A stretch of DNA of 64,000 bases from Tethya wilhelma (lineage: Eukaryota > Porifera > Demospongiae > Tethyida > Tethyidae). Position numbers and translations under genes: made by a program. Position 1 is the stretch's first letter; every line of letters starts with the position of its first letter. Positions 1 through 12,041 of the stretch are shown piece by piece. The notes under the pieces were generated by a model. The model was not told the DNA's origin and ran no database searches. It saw only the letters and a list, made by a program, of their open reading frames with translations. The stretch covers positions 45,857-109,856 of the forward strand of contig CAXIPT010000057.1 in assembly GCA_964030475.1 (NCBI GenBank), in the 5' to 3' direction.

Positions 1-129
1 AAAGAGAAAGAGCTAAATAGTAGCTTTAGAAGCCTTTTAGTGCTAAGCGCTCAGTTTTTGCAGTTATTCGCGTGAATATTTGTATTGTGCTAATGGGCTA
101 TCCGTGCCATTCCTGTGTACCGTACTGGA
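1..129 (+). repeat. 3' end of dispersed repeat Rep-1
   Basis: This is the terminal part of a repeat found about ten more times in the window. It carries the shared stretch running from the AAAGAGAAAGAGCTAAATAG segment to a terminal hairpin. In better copies the hairpin is CCCAGTAC-TACC-GTACTGGG; here it is shortened. The window edge cuts the rest off. Confidence 0.8.
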
Positions 130-916
130 AATAAATTTGCAATGAAATTTGTGGGAGAAAGAAGCTAAGCACTTCTTTTTATGTGCATAAATATTAGCTA
201 AACTGTTTCCTACAGTTAGAATAGCTATAGATGCATGCATTAATATTGGGCGCTTATTTCTGCGTCATTTATTGCTTAGTTACTCTAGTTACAGCCCACC
301 CGCTACGTTATTCTACTTAGTAGACTTACTTACCTCGTTGGTGAATCCTCCTCTCCCTGGTCTTCTGTGTCTTTATTAAGGCTCATAAAGTAAGTTTTAA
401 CTAGCGCTTCAACAAACTTCATACATATTCTGATACTACACTAAATTTGTACCACAAACATAAATTGTTTGTATCATAAGGAGTTTGTGTACTCGCGCTT
501 AGCAACGTATTCGCTCACGATTTTAGCGAGTAAAATTGGAATGAACGGTCGGTATATTTGAGCTCATATCTCCAAAACTATAGCGCCTAGCCACTTCAAA
601 TTTGGAAAATAGCTAGATGTAGATTACAATGCAAGCGCTATCTCAAAATTTGTATATTACTACATCTGGTCAGTTTTCCAAAATTCGGTCACATATAGGT
701 TGTCCCAGCCGAAATGGAGGCAGGTTCTAGTATTGGAGATTCAACCACTAGCACCACTATGCCCTTTGAGAAAACACAAGTAATGGAATGCTATTATGAA
801 TTATATAGTATAATTATTATTTACATGACTTAAAAACATCACACAGAATCAAGATCAGGTATTAGTCCCACAGGCAAGCACAACTGAAGCAGGTAACACA
901 AGTAAAGGAATTCTAA
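130..916. other. No gene seen
   Basis: I see no coding exon here. Positions 130-240 closely match 63368-63480, so they are a further repeat. Around 655-712 there is a fragment whose reverse complement resembles 62885-62930. Confidence 0.6.
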
Positions 917-918
917 TA

Positions 919-1817
919 TGTGAGGCTCCAAGGGAAAACCGGACGTTTGGGAAATTATTGTTTTTAGAGTAAAATGCGGTTTTAGTTTATTTTGCGTTTT
1001 TGCACGAATTTTTTTTACTGTACGGGCGCATTGCGCTACATCTCAGCATGCTCCACGCAAAATTTGAGGGGTGGAGCTGCTTCTTTTGCAGAGATATAGA
1101 CCGTATTGTTAGCCCTGTTCATTTTTGTTTAGTTGCTAACAAAGAGAACTGTTGTGCAACAGACCGTAGTGAATACTAATGAGCTAGGCAGCTGCCAAAA
1201 AATGAATTGTTTATAGATGTTCTCAGTGCTCTATAAGCTGACTGATCTCAGAATTTTGCTACAGCACACGGGCAGAAAGGTAAGCTAAAGCTTTATACGT
1301 GCTTGTCTAATCCAAGCACTTACATACAGTAGCTTTCTACTCGTAAGTATTGCCTCTCCCTGTACGGCGATCGCGTACAGGTTATTTTGAGGCTTATTTT
1401 AGTTCTTGGAACTTACTATACCTAGAATCTATCTCTCTGCTAGTAAGCGTTTACCTCCTTGAGTCCAGTAGCCGTCTCCTGGGTCTTCTTTCCTAGCTAC
1501 TCGCTTCTCACTAAATAATTTTAGTCTCCACGTGGCTGGCTGTGGTAATATTCAGCATGTACTGTACATGATCTAATTAAGATACAGAGAGTATACGGAC
1601 CGCCCATAGTTTACATAGCAACAGGTTTACAACTGTTTTACCAGGAAGCCACGAGTGGAGGCAGGGCTGCTTGCAAGAGCTATATCTGGAAAACTACAAC
1701 AGCTATGCGCACCAAATTTTGATATGCGCTTCCTAGAAAGGCCTAGATATACATGGAATAGCTAACTCAAAATTCGCGGAGATTCCCAAATGTCCAGTTT
1801 TCGCTTGGAGCCTCACA
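919..1817. mobile_element. Non-autonomous TIR transposon, TA target duplication
   Basis: The left end TGTGAGGCTCCAAGGG is matched by its inverted copy at the right end, and TA flanks both sides (917-918 and 1818-1819). The 899-bp interior has no reading frame of note and shares segments with the elements at 12407 and 61469, including the GTACGGCGATCGCGTACAGG palindrome-like block. It is a diverged subfamily of that TGTGACC family. TA duplication fits the Tc1/mariner group, but the family cannot be named without a transposase. Confidence 0.85.
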
Positions 1818-2644
1818 TATGATTTATTAATTATTGTTATTGTAGACTGGTTTTCATCACATAGAATCAAGATCAGGCATTACTCTCCCAAAACTCAAAA
1901 ACTTCAGAAGCAGAGTCTCTTGAGCAATGGCGAGCACTTCGATCTGAACAAGACAAGGCATATGAAGAGTCTCTTCAAGCAGATTGTGAAAAGGCAAGTT
2001 GTCATGAATTTGTATTATAGTTGTGTGAAAATTTAATGTGTATACATGTACTAATTCAGGCTAGAATTGCTGCAAAAAAAAGGAGGCATGATATTTTTAC
2101 AATAATTTTCACCTGTTTTACTGAGATTTTTTTATACTGAAGAAGATCAATGAGCTAAAACAATCCTTGCAAGACAAGTTTAAGAGCCATACTGGCCCCT
2201 TTAAAGTTGCTTTCCGCTTTGCAGATGGGACGGTAAAGAAGTGTGTTTTTGCTTCTGAAGATATGACTAAGGTATAGGTACTGCATAATAAGTTGATAGT
2301 ACCTATAGCTGCTCTTATTACAGAAATGTTATTTTGTTATTTGAAACAGGTTCTATAATAATTATAAGGGTTGTGTTCTTAGTTGAGGGTGCTGGAGAGA
2401 GTTTCCGTTACACGGCTGGTTCAAACAGGCTGATGACATCAATGACTTCTCACTCTAGGGTACAACCTTTCTTGGTATGGTGGTACGCTAATGGTGGAGA
2501 CGGTTGAGGATGCCCCTAATATTGCTCAATTGCTGCTTGATGTATGTAAATAACCTAGCTTCATTTAATTACAAACCCAATAGTCATCATGATGACAAAA
2601 TTCATGTATATGTTTTGTTTGATTTATAGGAGTATTCCTCTAGA

Positions 2645-2983
2645 GTGCAAACAGATGTGCTAGACAGTGAAGGCAACCAATGCAGTGGCTATGAACCAGA
2701 TATACAAATATTGGGTACTTCTTATGAATGCTATGAGCCTTTGGATGGTGATACAGATGTGCAAGTGTTGGATACAGATGTGGAAGTGTTGTCTGTGGGT
2801 GGAGATACAGATGTGCAGGTGTTGGGTAGTCCTGGATGTCGTACGCCTGTGGGTGGAGATACAGATGTGCAGGTGTTGGGTAGTCCTGGATGTCGTACGC
2901 CTGTGGATAGTGATATGGAGTTGAGTACCACTAGCGACAATACAGAGTCTGAGTCCATGGCTGTTGTTGTGAGAGCAGGTTAA
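2645..2983 (+). repeat. Coding VNTR exon of the HECT-like gene
   Basis: The exon encodes an acidic low-complexity stretch containing the unit DTDVQVL. An 18-residue (54-bp) unit ending in GSPGCRTPV is present twice in tandem here and once in the duplicate at 33389. This is a length-variable coding minisatellite. Confidence 0.85.
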
Positions 2984-3189
2984 TTCTTTTAGTTATGATT
3001 TCACTGTAATAAAATATAGTAGTAATTTTAGAATTTTGAATCAAGTTTTCATATATTGCACACTCAGGCTCAGCATATAGATTTACAATATTATGCCATG
3101 GACATATAACATATATATAGCCGGACAACTGTTTCACGAATATTTAGCTGAAAAGGTTGTCATAGCAATAAGTTAGTAAAGAATCAGTG

Positions 3190-3751
3190 CCGACCAGAGC
3201 TCCCCCCGAAAATTTTCTCCGGGGGAGAAATTTTCCTAAGGGTAATTTCTCCCCCTGGAGTTAATTTCCTAGGACGGAATCTCCCCCCTTAGGATACAAG
3301 CTCCCCCCATACAACAAGAGTTTTTACTGTTGTTGGTGGTCATTAGGTACTAAAAAGGCTATGGATGAATGTCAGATTGTATACAAGCTTGTAGGACTAT
3401 GAACCAATGGTCAGACACTGGACAGAGTCGAATATAATAACTTTCTATTTTATCGCTATGCGTGACTGATTAAGGAATGGAACGAGAAACGGTAGCTCTA
3501 CCCCTAGTCCTAGCTCTAGCCCTAGTCCTAGCCCTAACTCTAACCCTAGACCTAGCATTACTACAACATACTATTTCATATCGTTTTTTCTTCACAATCA
3601 ACAAGTTCAAGGCAGTAAAGGCACTCGGAGTGCCAGTCCTATGAGAGGAGTCCCAGTCCTAGGGCAAAATCTCCAGGGGGGAGGAAATATCCTTAGACCG
3701 GATTCTCCGGGGGAGGAGATTTTACCCGGAGTGAATATCCTATGACACCGG
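3190..3751. mobile_element. MITE-like insertion with pyrimidine/purine-rich arms
   Basis: The left arm is rich in CTCCCCC blocks and the right arm in GGGGGAG blocks, forming a long imperfect inverted repeat. In the duplicate (33875-34446) the ends are intact inverted repeats CCGGTGTCACAGGA and TCCTATGACACCGG. Here ten bases of the left terminal repeat are deleted. The centre holds a degenerate CCTAGN hexamer array. Confidence 0.7.
3503..3553. repeat. Degenerate CCTAGN/CCCTAA-like hexamer array
   Basis: About eight consecutive hexamers of the form CCTAGC, CCTAGT or CCCTAA occur. They resemble degenerate telomere repeat but lie inside a MITE, and the array recurs at 34196-34249. Confidence 0.75.
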
Positions 3752-4430
3752 GCTGCATCCATGTTAATGCATGTGGCTCATGCAGCCATACATGCTGAAC
3801 TATAACAAGAAAATTGTATCTGTTGGTATAATGAGTATAATATTGATGCTGCCTCTTATAATTTATCCCATGCAGCTGACAAAAGGCGTACCGACTTTGC
3901 TAGTCATCACTCCATGCATTCATCAAGCTTTTACCATATCATTAAATGTTGTGATATCTTCAACAGTGTGAACCAGCTCCTTAGCAGGAGAAGTGTTTTG
4001 TCCGAGTGTCCTGTCAGAATCAAGTTTGATTGGTTTTGATTCTGGGGGTGTGTGCAGAGACATGTTCTCGGCCTATTGGGAAGAGTCCTACAAAAGTTTT
4101 TTTGAAGGAAACTCTGTGCTTACGCCTGTTATTCACCCTGGAATAGACATAATGTCATTTTCTTCTCTTGGTCTTGTCCTGTCTCATGGATACATTATCA
4201 GTGGTTTTTTACCAAGCTTTCCCATCTCTAGTGTGCATGGTGCTAGGTCCAAGCACCAAAATTCCAAAGGATATTCTGTTAGAAGCTTTTGCTGATGGTC
4301 TTCTCCCGTTTGATCGCTCCATTGTCAAAGATTCTCTTAACAACACCGGCCCACACTTTTCTGAAAGCCTTTTGTTTAAGTTGTTAGGCATTTTGAGTCG
4401 CTATGGGTGTAGAGTATCTCCTCATTAAGG

Positions 4431-5808
4431 ACAGTCTGAACCTATTCAATCACAATAATATTGAAGTTTTTCACTGCTGTTTTTCAGTTGTATGCCTAAA
4501 TGTAGTCAGACTAATAAATACTCATCTTCTATATCACTATTAAATGTTTTGATTTTCACTTTCAGGTTAACCACAGCTGGTCACATGACCGAATAATCTA
4601 ATTACTAATAACACAGTGTAAATAACATATTTGCTAAAATCCAACATTAATGCAAATGATTTTAAGCTACCTTAAGTATATCAAACTATTGGTTAGAGGT
4701 AGTGCTAACTTTGTGTCGGAGGGATTGTGAGTAGCTCACAGAATTAGCGCTTAAGCCGCAAAAATGTAGTTTGGGGGGGGGTTGACGGCATAAGTTTTCG
4801 CTAGTTTCTCATGCATGTGTACGTCAAACATAAATCCCTCCGATAGTTGTTTACAGACTATCCAGTACTTTAGAATACCTGCAAAGACGGAATACTGTGG
4901 TGGTGGCATTAATGTTGGACGGAAAATTTTTCTCTTCAAGCTCTGTTTACTGCAAACCATGCGGCCCAAAAGGTAATGTCATGTGACTATCACGCGCGCT
5001 ATTCCACTAAGGCAGGAAATTCGCGGGACAGCTGCTGCAACTATGTTCGCTTTATTTCTGAAAGCTATCCGCTATTATAGAGCTAGGCACTGATCGTCGT
5101 CCCTAAAGTCTATAAGTTTTGCATTCATTCAAAACCACTCCTCGTCCATGTCAAAGTGCAGGGGTTGCTTTTGCTATTTGCAGCAGAGCTCACTCCTGTG
5201 GTAAGTGATAAAAACTGATAATTATTGCGAATGAAACATGCAATTATAACAATATTATATCAGTCATATTACGGTATTGTACATGACTTGTACATATTGT
5301 ATCCACATGGCTATAATAAAGGCTTGTATACAAAACAGAAATATCCATTTAACTGTCTAGTCTATGTTAGATCCACTTCCCTACCGGTCAGAACCTATAT
5401 GAAACAATAATAGTAACAGAATGTGACCGCTGCATGATGGAATAAAGACATCATGTACCACTAAAGTATAGCTACTAGAAAGTGAGCTCTAAATAATTCA
5501 TCATTTTAACAAAGCAGAATTTTACATTAGCAACAGTTATATTGTATGGATATTAATTTAAAAAGTGGTATAGCACATTAGCCTCGGAAAACTTTGTAGA
5601 ACTATATAGTAGTTTTAACATGCTTCGCTGTAACACTTACGTACACAGTGCATGGAACAGTAACCACTCAGGCTTGCATAATTTCTTCAAGGTAGCAGTA
5701 TTCCTCTCTCTCTCTCAATCTGTTTGTGTACATGACATTATGTTCAGTAAGTGTTTAGCCTGGCATGCAAGCTCAGCCTATGATGGTAATCTGTGTCACG
5801 GTGTGTGA

Positions 5809-5861
<53 letters not shown>

Positions 5862-6079
5862 TTGTGTAAAGGTGTGCATGACACGTGACTGTAAACATTA
5901 TGTGTGTGCAAATATTACTGACTGTGACTGTGCCTACAACTGTGGCTGTGATGTTTGTGTGTGATTGTGTGCATCTGCAGGTATATGATTGACATGCGTG
6001 TGAGTACGTATGACTGTGTGAGCATGTCTATAATCTGACTGTCTGTGACCTGTACATATGTCTGTTAATAAGATTTGCC
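4431..6079. other. No gene seen; GT-rich tract
   Basis: No convincing exon was found. A (TG)n microsatellite spans 5812-5856, and the flanks to about 6060 are rich in scattered CTGTGAC/TGTGTG words, as around an eroded simple-repeat tract. Confidence 0.6.
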
Positions 6080-6081
6080 TA

Positions 6082-7431
6082 CTCAGGTACATTAAGGACT
6101 GGGACTAAACGCGCATTGCGCTTAATGAAGAATGAATATGCAAATTTTTATGTGGTGATCACATGCGCCAGTAGTACTCTGTACAACGCCCACTAATAAT
6201 GGCCGTATGTCAGCTAAAAACCAAGACGAGTTTTAGGCGGTAGGTAAAAGTGCTTGACAAGGCTTGGTACTACGCTAATTGAACACTATTGGGTATAAAG
6301 AGCTAACAAACTTATATTCATCTCAGTGTAGTTAAGGCTGCCTCAGTTTTAAAAAAGGCTAATATTTTGGATATTGTGGCTTACATATTTCTGCAGGAAA
6401 ATTAAATATTTACCAAATAACCAGACATGTTGATCAAATGGCCATTGATAAACAACATTAATTAATATTAGTGTCATGTGACCTTCAGGGGTGGGGCTAG
6501 AGAATGGCCACTCAGTAAGCCTTTATGCAAAAATGAGGGATGTAAACGGGGGTTTTCAGAATCTGAAATTTTGTGATTATATTGTATTTATTACTGAAAT
6601 TTTGAATCTGCCTGGAAAAAAGGTCCCTGATACATAGTTTAGCAGATACGGGGAGAAATATACCAGTTTCTAAATATTGCACACCTAATTATATATGCGT
6701 AATGGTTATATCTCCCTAGTAACCAATGGGTACCCAATTTTCCAGGCGGATCTGACATCTTATGGTTAAGTATTACTTACAAGCAAAAAATTGACCTTGT
6801 GCATTGAGCGTTTACATCCCTCATTTTCAAAAGTATGCATTTTCAGATCTAGCCACGCCCACAAACATGACTTGGTTTTCATTTTCATTAAGCATGTCAA
6901 ATACATAAATAATACGATGATTACCAAATTTGGTTTTCTAATCACAGAGTATGATCAAAACACGAAAGGGTTTGCTTTTTAATTAGTTCCTTAACTGCCT
7001 TAACTTTTGAGCCATCCTTAACTACACTGAGATGGCGATGGATCACCCCTAAAGTGAGTTATAACAATAAATTGTGTATGGTAAATTAAGCTTTTTATAT
7101 GATAACTCACCGTTGGTGAATTCAGCTGCCTTAAATATAAGTTTGGTATTTGTTCAGATCCTATAAACTAGTTGAAATAAGCTTAGCGGGGAGTTTTATC
7201 TACCGCCTTTTTCAATTTTGCCGTTCGAGGTACCTGAAGAGATGAAGCCATATCTCTACATGTAAATATGGTGGGCGGGGCTAGTATGATGTCATGTTCT
7301 TAGTAGGGGGTACCCTCCATTATAGAAAAGGTTTGGTGTAAATGGGTACTGTAGCTTTAGAGATATGAGCCTTTAGTTTAGCATAAAATATCACTCAAAA
7401 ATTGCTGGTCCCGGTCCTTAATGTGCCTGAG
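6082..7431. mobile_element. CTCAGG-family TIR transposon, TA target duplication
   Basis: The termini are CTCAGGTACATTAAGGACTG and its inverse, and TA lies on both sides (6080-6081 and 7432-7433). Its 1,350 bp contain no transposase-like reading frame, so it is non-autonomous. The same ends occur at 30433-31133 and as solo ends at 21934 and about 28996. Its right end abuts a hAT element directly. Confidence 0.9.
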
Positions 7432-7433
7432 TA

Positions 7434-8406
7434 CAGGGCCGGCTATGGAGGGGGGCCAGAGGGGCCATGGCCTACCCAATTCCATGGACACTCCTTCAGA
7501 CTTTCTTGACTTCTACCCTCGCCTGCTGCTTATTAGCGCTTCAGTGTTTCTCTGTTTCATTTTATGTGATTTGGTAGCGCTAGATATTGTACACTTTGAC
7601 CTTTGAATCGATCTTACTGATCACGTGACGTGCGCATGACACTCACGATCACAGTGTGTGAAGCATGCATGATCTTTGATGCATGATGAAAGAGGGACCT
7701 TTTCACCCATCGACTGGGTTTTCTTTTCCAAAGTGAAAGTTTGGTGACAGAGAAAGGTCTTGTCAAGCTAAGTGGTTTGTGGATTATCCCTTTCTACACT
7801 ATGATTCTGAGCGAGATGTTCTGTGCCACACCTGTGTGGTAGCTGTACAACAGAAGAATATTTTGCACTCCACCTAATATCAACTAATTTCAATACTGAA
7901 CTTGACATCGTAATCTCTCTACTTGATGTGCTCAAATTCCTCCGAGAGTTATCACCAGCAGGCAGGGCTCTCTACTCTGAAGTGGTGAAGTTGGTTAAAC
8001 TGATTCTAGTTATGCCAGCATCTAATGCTACAAGTGAGAGATCAATCATTCAGTGCATTACGACGGGTGAAAACGTACCTAAGGTCAACAATGACACAAA
8101 CTCGTCTTAATAATCTAATGCTATTACACGTGCACAGAGACAGATTGGACAGTCTTAACCTTTGTAAAATAGGAAATCAATTTATACAAGCGCATGATAA
8201 TCGTATGTCAATATTTGGTCATTTTGAGTGTTAATTTCTTGAAGTTAAAAGCAGTCATTTTTTGCCCAGATTCCATCAGAATGCACCAGAGAGCATACAA
8301 TTTTTCAAAATTTTCTGGGGGAGGACCCCCAGACCCCCCGTTTGGCTCGTGCTTCGCACTTGCCATGCTTGGCCCACCCAATACCACACACAGTGAGCCG
8401 GCCCTG
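7434..8406 (+). mobile_element. hAT transposon remnant
   Basis: The inverted ends are CAGGGCCGGC and GCCGGCCCTG, a typical hAT terminal form. The flanking octamers are CCTGAGTA and GCTCAGTA, matching at only six of eight positions, so the target duplication is uncertain. The interior carries a broken hAT transposase at about 7690-8234, and most of the catalytic core is deleted, which explains the short length. Confidence 0.85.
7690..8234 (+). pseudogene. hAT transposase, internally deleted
   Basis: The 5' part reads through a TTF-type zinc finger segment with YPFLHYDSERDVLCHTC, the usual N-terminal DNA-binding region. The 3' part is the hAT C-terminal dimerisation domain with MPASNATSERS, followed after a one-base frameshift near 8042 by FSALRRVKTYLRSTM. 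The RNase H catalytic core between them is missing. The domain order and terminal inverted repeats make the assignment secure; the copy cannot be functional. Confidence 0.9.
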
Positions 8407-8926
8407 GCTCAGTACGACTGGATGTATGCATATGTTGGAGTAACTGTGTCACGTATGTGCCTACTATGTTAAGTGTCACTGTGTGAGCAGATTTGACTGT
8501 GATGTGATATAATAAATTCTCGAGAAACCTCACGTACATACGTACGTGTGTAATCACTAAAATTAATGCTACATTTTAAGGTAATCGAAATGATAAGTCA
8601 ATTTGGCTCTTCAATGTACTATTATAACAAATCACCATTATAGGTATAAAAGTCAATCAGGCATCATACTGTGCCCATTGCACTTGGTATTGGAATATCA
8701 GAGGTATGTCATACTGCACACTATAATTATTTGTAGAATAATTAGGTCTCAGATGATGGAAAAATTATTTCAGATTATGTTACACCATATATGGTTTGCA
8801 CAAAACACACCACGGACATAATAATATTCTGCATAGTGTATTTAGAAAAAGTTAACTAAAGATCAGTGATAAAGACACACACACACACACACACACACAC
8901 AATAATCTGTATCAAAGTTTCTACGG
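8407..8926. other. No gene seen; CA microsatellite
   Basis: No exon was recognised. A (CA)n tract lies at 8876-8900, just before the Academ-like transposase. Confidence 0.6.
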
Positions 8927-11900
8927 ATGGCCATCAGACAAATCAGCCTTGTTGTGAATTGTGGATATGCTCGTAGTGCCATATATGAGTACTCACCAAC
9001 AACAAAAGGACGGCATGCTCATGAAGGAATTGATTCAACACTTAGAGCATCAAAGTTTAGAGCTCAGTTCAGTAACAGCAGAAATTACGGCATACCTACT
9101 AATTACTTTCAAGTAAACAAAGTAGGTAAATCTCAGTTTGATCGCGACTGTGACAAAGTGTTGGATGGGTTCAAAAAAAATGGCCTGAAGGAGTTGGAAT
9201 ACACAAAGACCAGTACCTAGCTAAGTTCTCTACAAGTAAGTGGTCTGAGCTAGCCACGGACGAAAAGCAAAAACATACACTGAGCAGCTGTGTCACATGC
9301 AGTGACAAGTATCAAAAGTACCCAAGTCACATTCCCACAAAAACCAGTTTACCAATCGCCTATCGTAATTACTTTAAACACACAAGCTTTACAGCAACAA
9401 GGTGCAAAAAAGTTTATGAGCAATGTTTTGCAAGAGCTTAACACAATTTACGAATGAGAAACTGGAAACACATTCGTACAAGCAAAATACAAGACAAGAA
9501 AAATGGCCTAGAACGGAAAAAAAGTAATTATGAAAAGAAAGTAGAAAAGAGAAAAGCACACAAGGAGTTCACAGCAGCTACAAACAAACAATACCAGAAA
9601 AAATGCAGCTATTTCTCTACTAGCAGAAGGCGAGTCAAAAAGGCAGTATCATAGGAAGAGACTCTCCCAGTCATTTATTTCTTGTGAAATGCAAGCTGCT
9701 CCCAAAAAAAGAAAGCGCCACTCTCCAAATTTTGACAAAGTAGACTGGGATACTGCCAAACTGGAAGACACATTGCAGAACTGGGAATCAGGTACCCCAA
9801 TAAACTGGTCCGAAGTGGCACGATCTCATGGTGTTCCAGGAAAAAACTCGGGCCAAGTTGTCAAAGAGTTTGCCATAGTAAAGAATATAGCACTTCCAGA
9901 AGGGATAACTCCCCATCGCAAAACAAATGCCCGACCTTGTCGACGCCGGCTGCCTGGAAATGAGGTATCAGTACCAGTGAACCCACCCTTGCACAAAATT
10001 GAAGCTGAAATTGAAATGATGATCAAATCTGAACGCTTTACCTTGGGTGAGTCCTGCACCTCTTTACAACATAACCAGATACATCAAACAAGACGGAAAG
10101 CTGACAGCAACCGAGGTTGCCATTTCTGAAAGGAAGATACCACTACTAAACCTCAGAAAGCGATTACTAGATAAACACCGTAAGTACATGAGGCTTCAGA
10201 CTGATGATGAGTTAGATAGTATGACAGACAGTGATTTGCAGGGAAAGTTAGCATCAGCAGGAATACAATACAGTGATTCCACAACGCACCAAGACTTGTG
10301 TACAGCAGTTGCTGAGGCACAACGTAATCGATACCTAGCTTTTTGGCACGACCATGCTACAATACTAGGAAGCGGATTTCTCCTGATCACTGTGCAAGCA
10401 ATCTATGACACAGCAATTTTCTCACAGACAAGGAGTACCAAGAAGCACACCCTGAAACCGAAGTTAACATTCAGTCAGAAGTTGAGCATCCAGAAATTTA
10501 CTTGCTTTCACCTTGTAGTTCTTCAATTTCAGACCAGGCTGCCTTATTAGAAAATCGACTAGAGTGCTTGCTAGAGTTAAAATCACCTATTCAAGCTGAA
10601 AACTGAGTAGAGCTAGGTGACACTCTTCGATTCTTTACTGGAGACCATCCATCACTTCAATTCGAACGCGGTACACAAATGGGAGGAAGATACAAGTGTG
10701 GGACATGTGGTTGCTTAAAAAAAATGTTTGAAGACCAGGCCCACGCTCTACAATTCAAATCGAGATCTGTGAGCGAGCTTCAAAAGATAGCTACAGCAGG
10801 GAAGACTCCTGGTGTCATCATACCATTCGAAAACCTCAAAGTAGGTAAGCTACGAAGTGAACTAAGAGCAAAAAAATTTTATGACTTTGACCAAAAAAAA
10901 GACCACATGCAACAATGCCTAGACCAGATTCTTACAGGAGTCCAAAGAGTGCCATCTCTTCTCTTACTAGACCCACTTCAACACCTAGAAGCTCTAAATA
11001 TGGAGAAGTATGAGATTCTAGCTGGTGAGCCACTACATGACCTGAAGGGGCATCCCAGAAACCTCCTGGACGAGCTACCTCACATACTAACAAAAGAAGA
11101 GATAGCAACAGAAGTCACAACAATGGTGACACTTTCTCTTTTGAAAGATGAAATCACAGGTGCCGACTTAAGAAGAACGGTTAGTCTTCTAATCAAAAAC
11201 AACAATCATAATGGTGTTGTAGATGAGGACATCTTTTATCTCCTGGTAACCATCATTAAGATAGGAGAAATCCTCTACTCAAGTGAATCCAAACGCACAC
11301 CAAGGGCAGTGCTTCAATTGTATAACCACTGCTGGTATCACCACGAACTATGTAGCAAGCTGTTTAAATCAACAAAGATAATTTCACGATCAAAGTTATT
11401 TGGTCACTACCTCCATGCTCTGTGTTCTCATGCTCCAGTACAATACGAGATACTGTGTCAACGTTCCATCAATACTGAGAATCAAGAGAGATTGTTCGGA
11501 CAGGCAAGAAAAATTGCAAAGAAATGTACTAACCATCAACCACAAAATGTGATTCCCCAGGTATTGCTTCGACTGCAAGCAAAACAGGAACGAAAAGAAA
11601 TTCTAAACACAGTCTACACAGCTGAGCCTCAAGTATCAGAAGCAGCAAAGCTCTTGAGTACAATTTCAAGCTCAGTTATTCCACAGACCCTCATTAATGC
11701 CAGAAAAATGAGTTGGGAAGTTCACCAACAGCATATTAGCCATTTTTTAGTGCCCGGATTGGGAGTATGGTGGAACCATACAGAAACAAATTTGTTTTCT
11801 TTGATGGTGATAATCAAAGGAAGGCCCAGAGCTACTACAATTCTGAAACAAATCCATTCAAGATGTACAGGAAAGACAACAAAAGCAGTGGAACAAATTG

Positions 11901-11976
11901 ATCAATGAGAAGATCTTGCTACCAGCAAAAACAGTTAAAATCTATGATGATGATGGGCACTGCATAGGGAGGTTAT
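8927..11976 (+). pseudogene. Academ/CMC-like DDE transposase, first copy, frameshifted
   Basis: The protein can be followed across frames. The N-terminal part begins with MAIRQISLVVNCGYARSA and is homologous to the copy at 23408. It has a basic cysteine-bearing region (9230-9650) and a conserved block with GQVVKEFAI (about 9850). Then come FWHDHATILG (10343), RFFTGDHP (10630), a zinc-binding GGRYKCGTCGC (10680), a SAP-like helical segment with LRSELRAK (10850), EPLHDLKGH (11025) and NQERLFGQARKIAK (11480). The acidic D, D/H and E motifs fit an RNase H-type catalytic core. There is an in-frame stop at 10602 and frame changes near 9200, 9660, 10100, 10415, 11790 and 11890. Similar uncharacterised proteins are abundant in cnidarians and sponges (family knowledge). 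The Academ name is inference, supported by the convergent helicase at 15.4-16.1 kb. Confidence 0.65.
10679..11908 (+). CDS. Longest open segment of the Academ-like transposase (409 codons)
   Basis: This single open frame holds the C-terminal catalytic half. A CxxCxC zinc-binding motif lies at residues 9-14, a SAP-like putative DNA-binding helix pair at about 55-90, EPLHDLKGH at about 117-125 and ENQERLFGQA at about 267-276. The first methionine is not the biological start, because conserved sequence (RFFTGDHP, FERGTQ) continues upstream in the same frame as far as the stop at 10602. Near the C-terminus the frame slips from the conserved FFDGDNQRK reading, so the last 50 or so residues are probably not native. 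Confidence 0.6.
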   Translation: MGGRYKCGTCGCLKKMFEDQAHALQFKSRSVSELQKIATAGKTPGVIIPFENLKVGKLRSELRAKKFYDFDQKKDHMQQCLDQILTGVQRVPSLLLLDPLQHLEALNMEKYEILAGEPLHDLKGHPRNLLDELPHILTKEEIATEVTTMVTLSLLKDEITGADLRRTVSLLIKNNNHNGVVDEDIFYLLVTIIKIGEILYSSESKRTPRAVLQLYNHCWYHHELCSKLFKSTKIISRSKLFGHYLHALCSHAPVQYEILCQRSINTENQERLFGQARKIAKKCTNHQPQNVIPQVLLRLQAKQERKEILNTVYTAEPQVSEAAKLLSTISSSVIPQTLINARKMSWEVHQQHISHFLVPGLGVWWNHTETNLFSLMVIIKGRPRATTILKQIHSRCTGKTTKAVEQIDQ

Positions 11977-12041
11977 AGTACAAACACATGTACAAAGACA
12001 CTGGTACAAAAACAAAAAAGCAAACAAAGCAAACAGAAGAA

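Larger units (their letters stand above)
1903..4430 (+). pseudogene. HECT-domain E3 ligase-like gene with UBX-like region, decayed
   Basis: Exon-like pieces read in order. 1903-1992 (QDKAYEESLQAD, the acidic-basic lead-in seen before UBX-like domains) and 2062-2095 are followed by 2147-2272, with a ubiquitin-like stretch containing VAFRFADGTVKK. 2381-2541 carries more of the UBX-like fold but has stops. 2633-2983 is an acidic, low-complexity exon. 3870-4430 holds the HECT N-lobe motifs DSGGVCRDMF and LGLVLSHGYI. The HECT part changes frame near 4030 and again near 4210, so it cannot be translated whole, and the catalytic C-lobe cysteine region is absent. The architecture resembles G2E3-like HECT proteins expanded in sponges and cnidarians (family knowledge). 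A repeat-rich MITE at 3190-3751 sits inside it. A second copy lies at 32885-34725. Confidence 0.55.

Noticed and set aside
3503..3553. True telomere or subtelomere
   Set aside because: The hexamers are degenerate, few, and inside a dispersed MITE present twice.
4751..4969. Small minus-strand frame with a plausible start
   Set aside because: No homologous motif, splice signals or conservation supports it.
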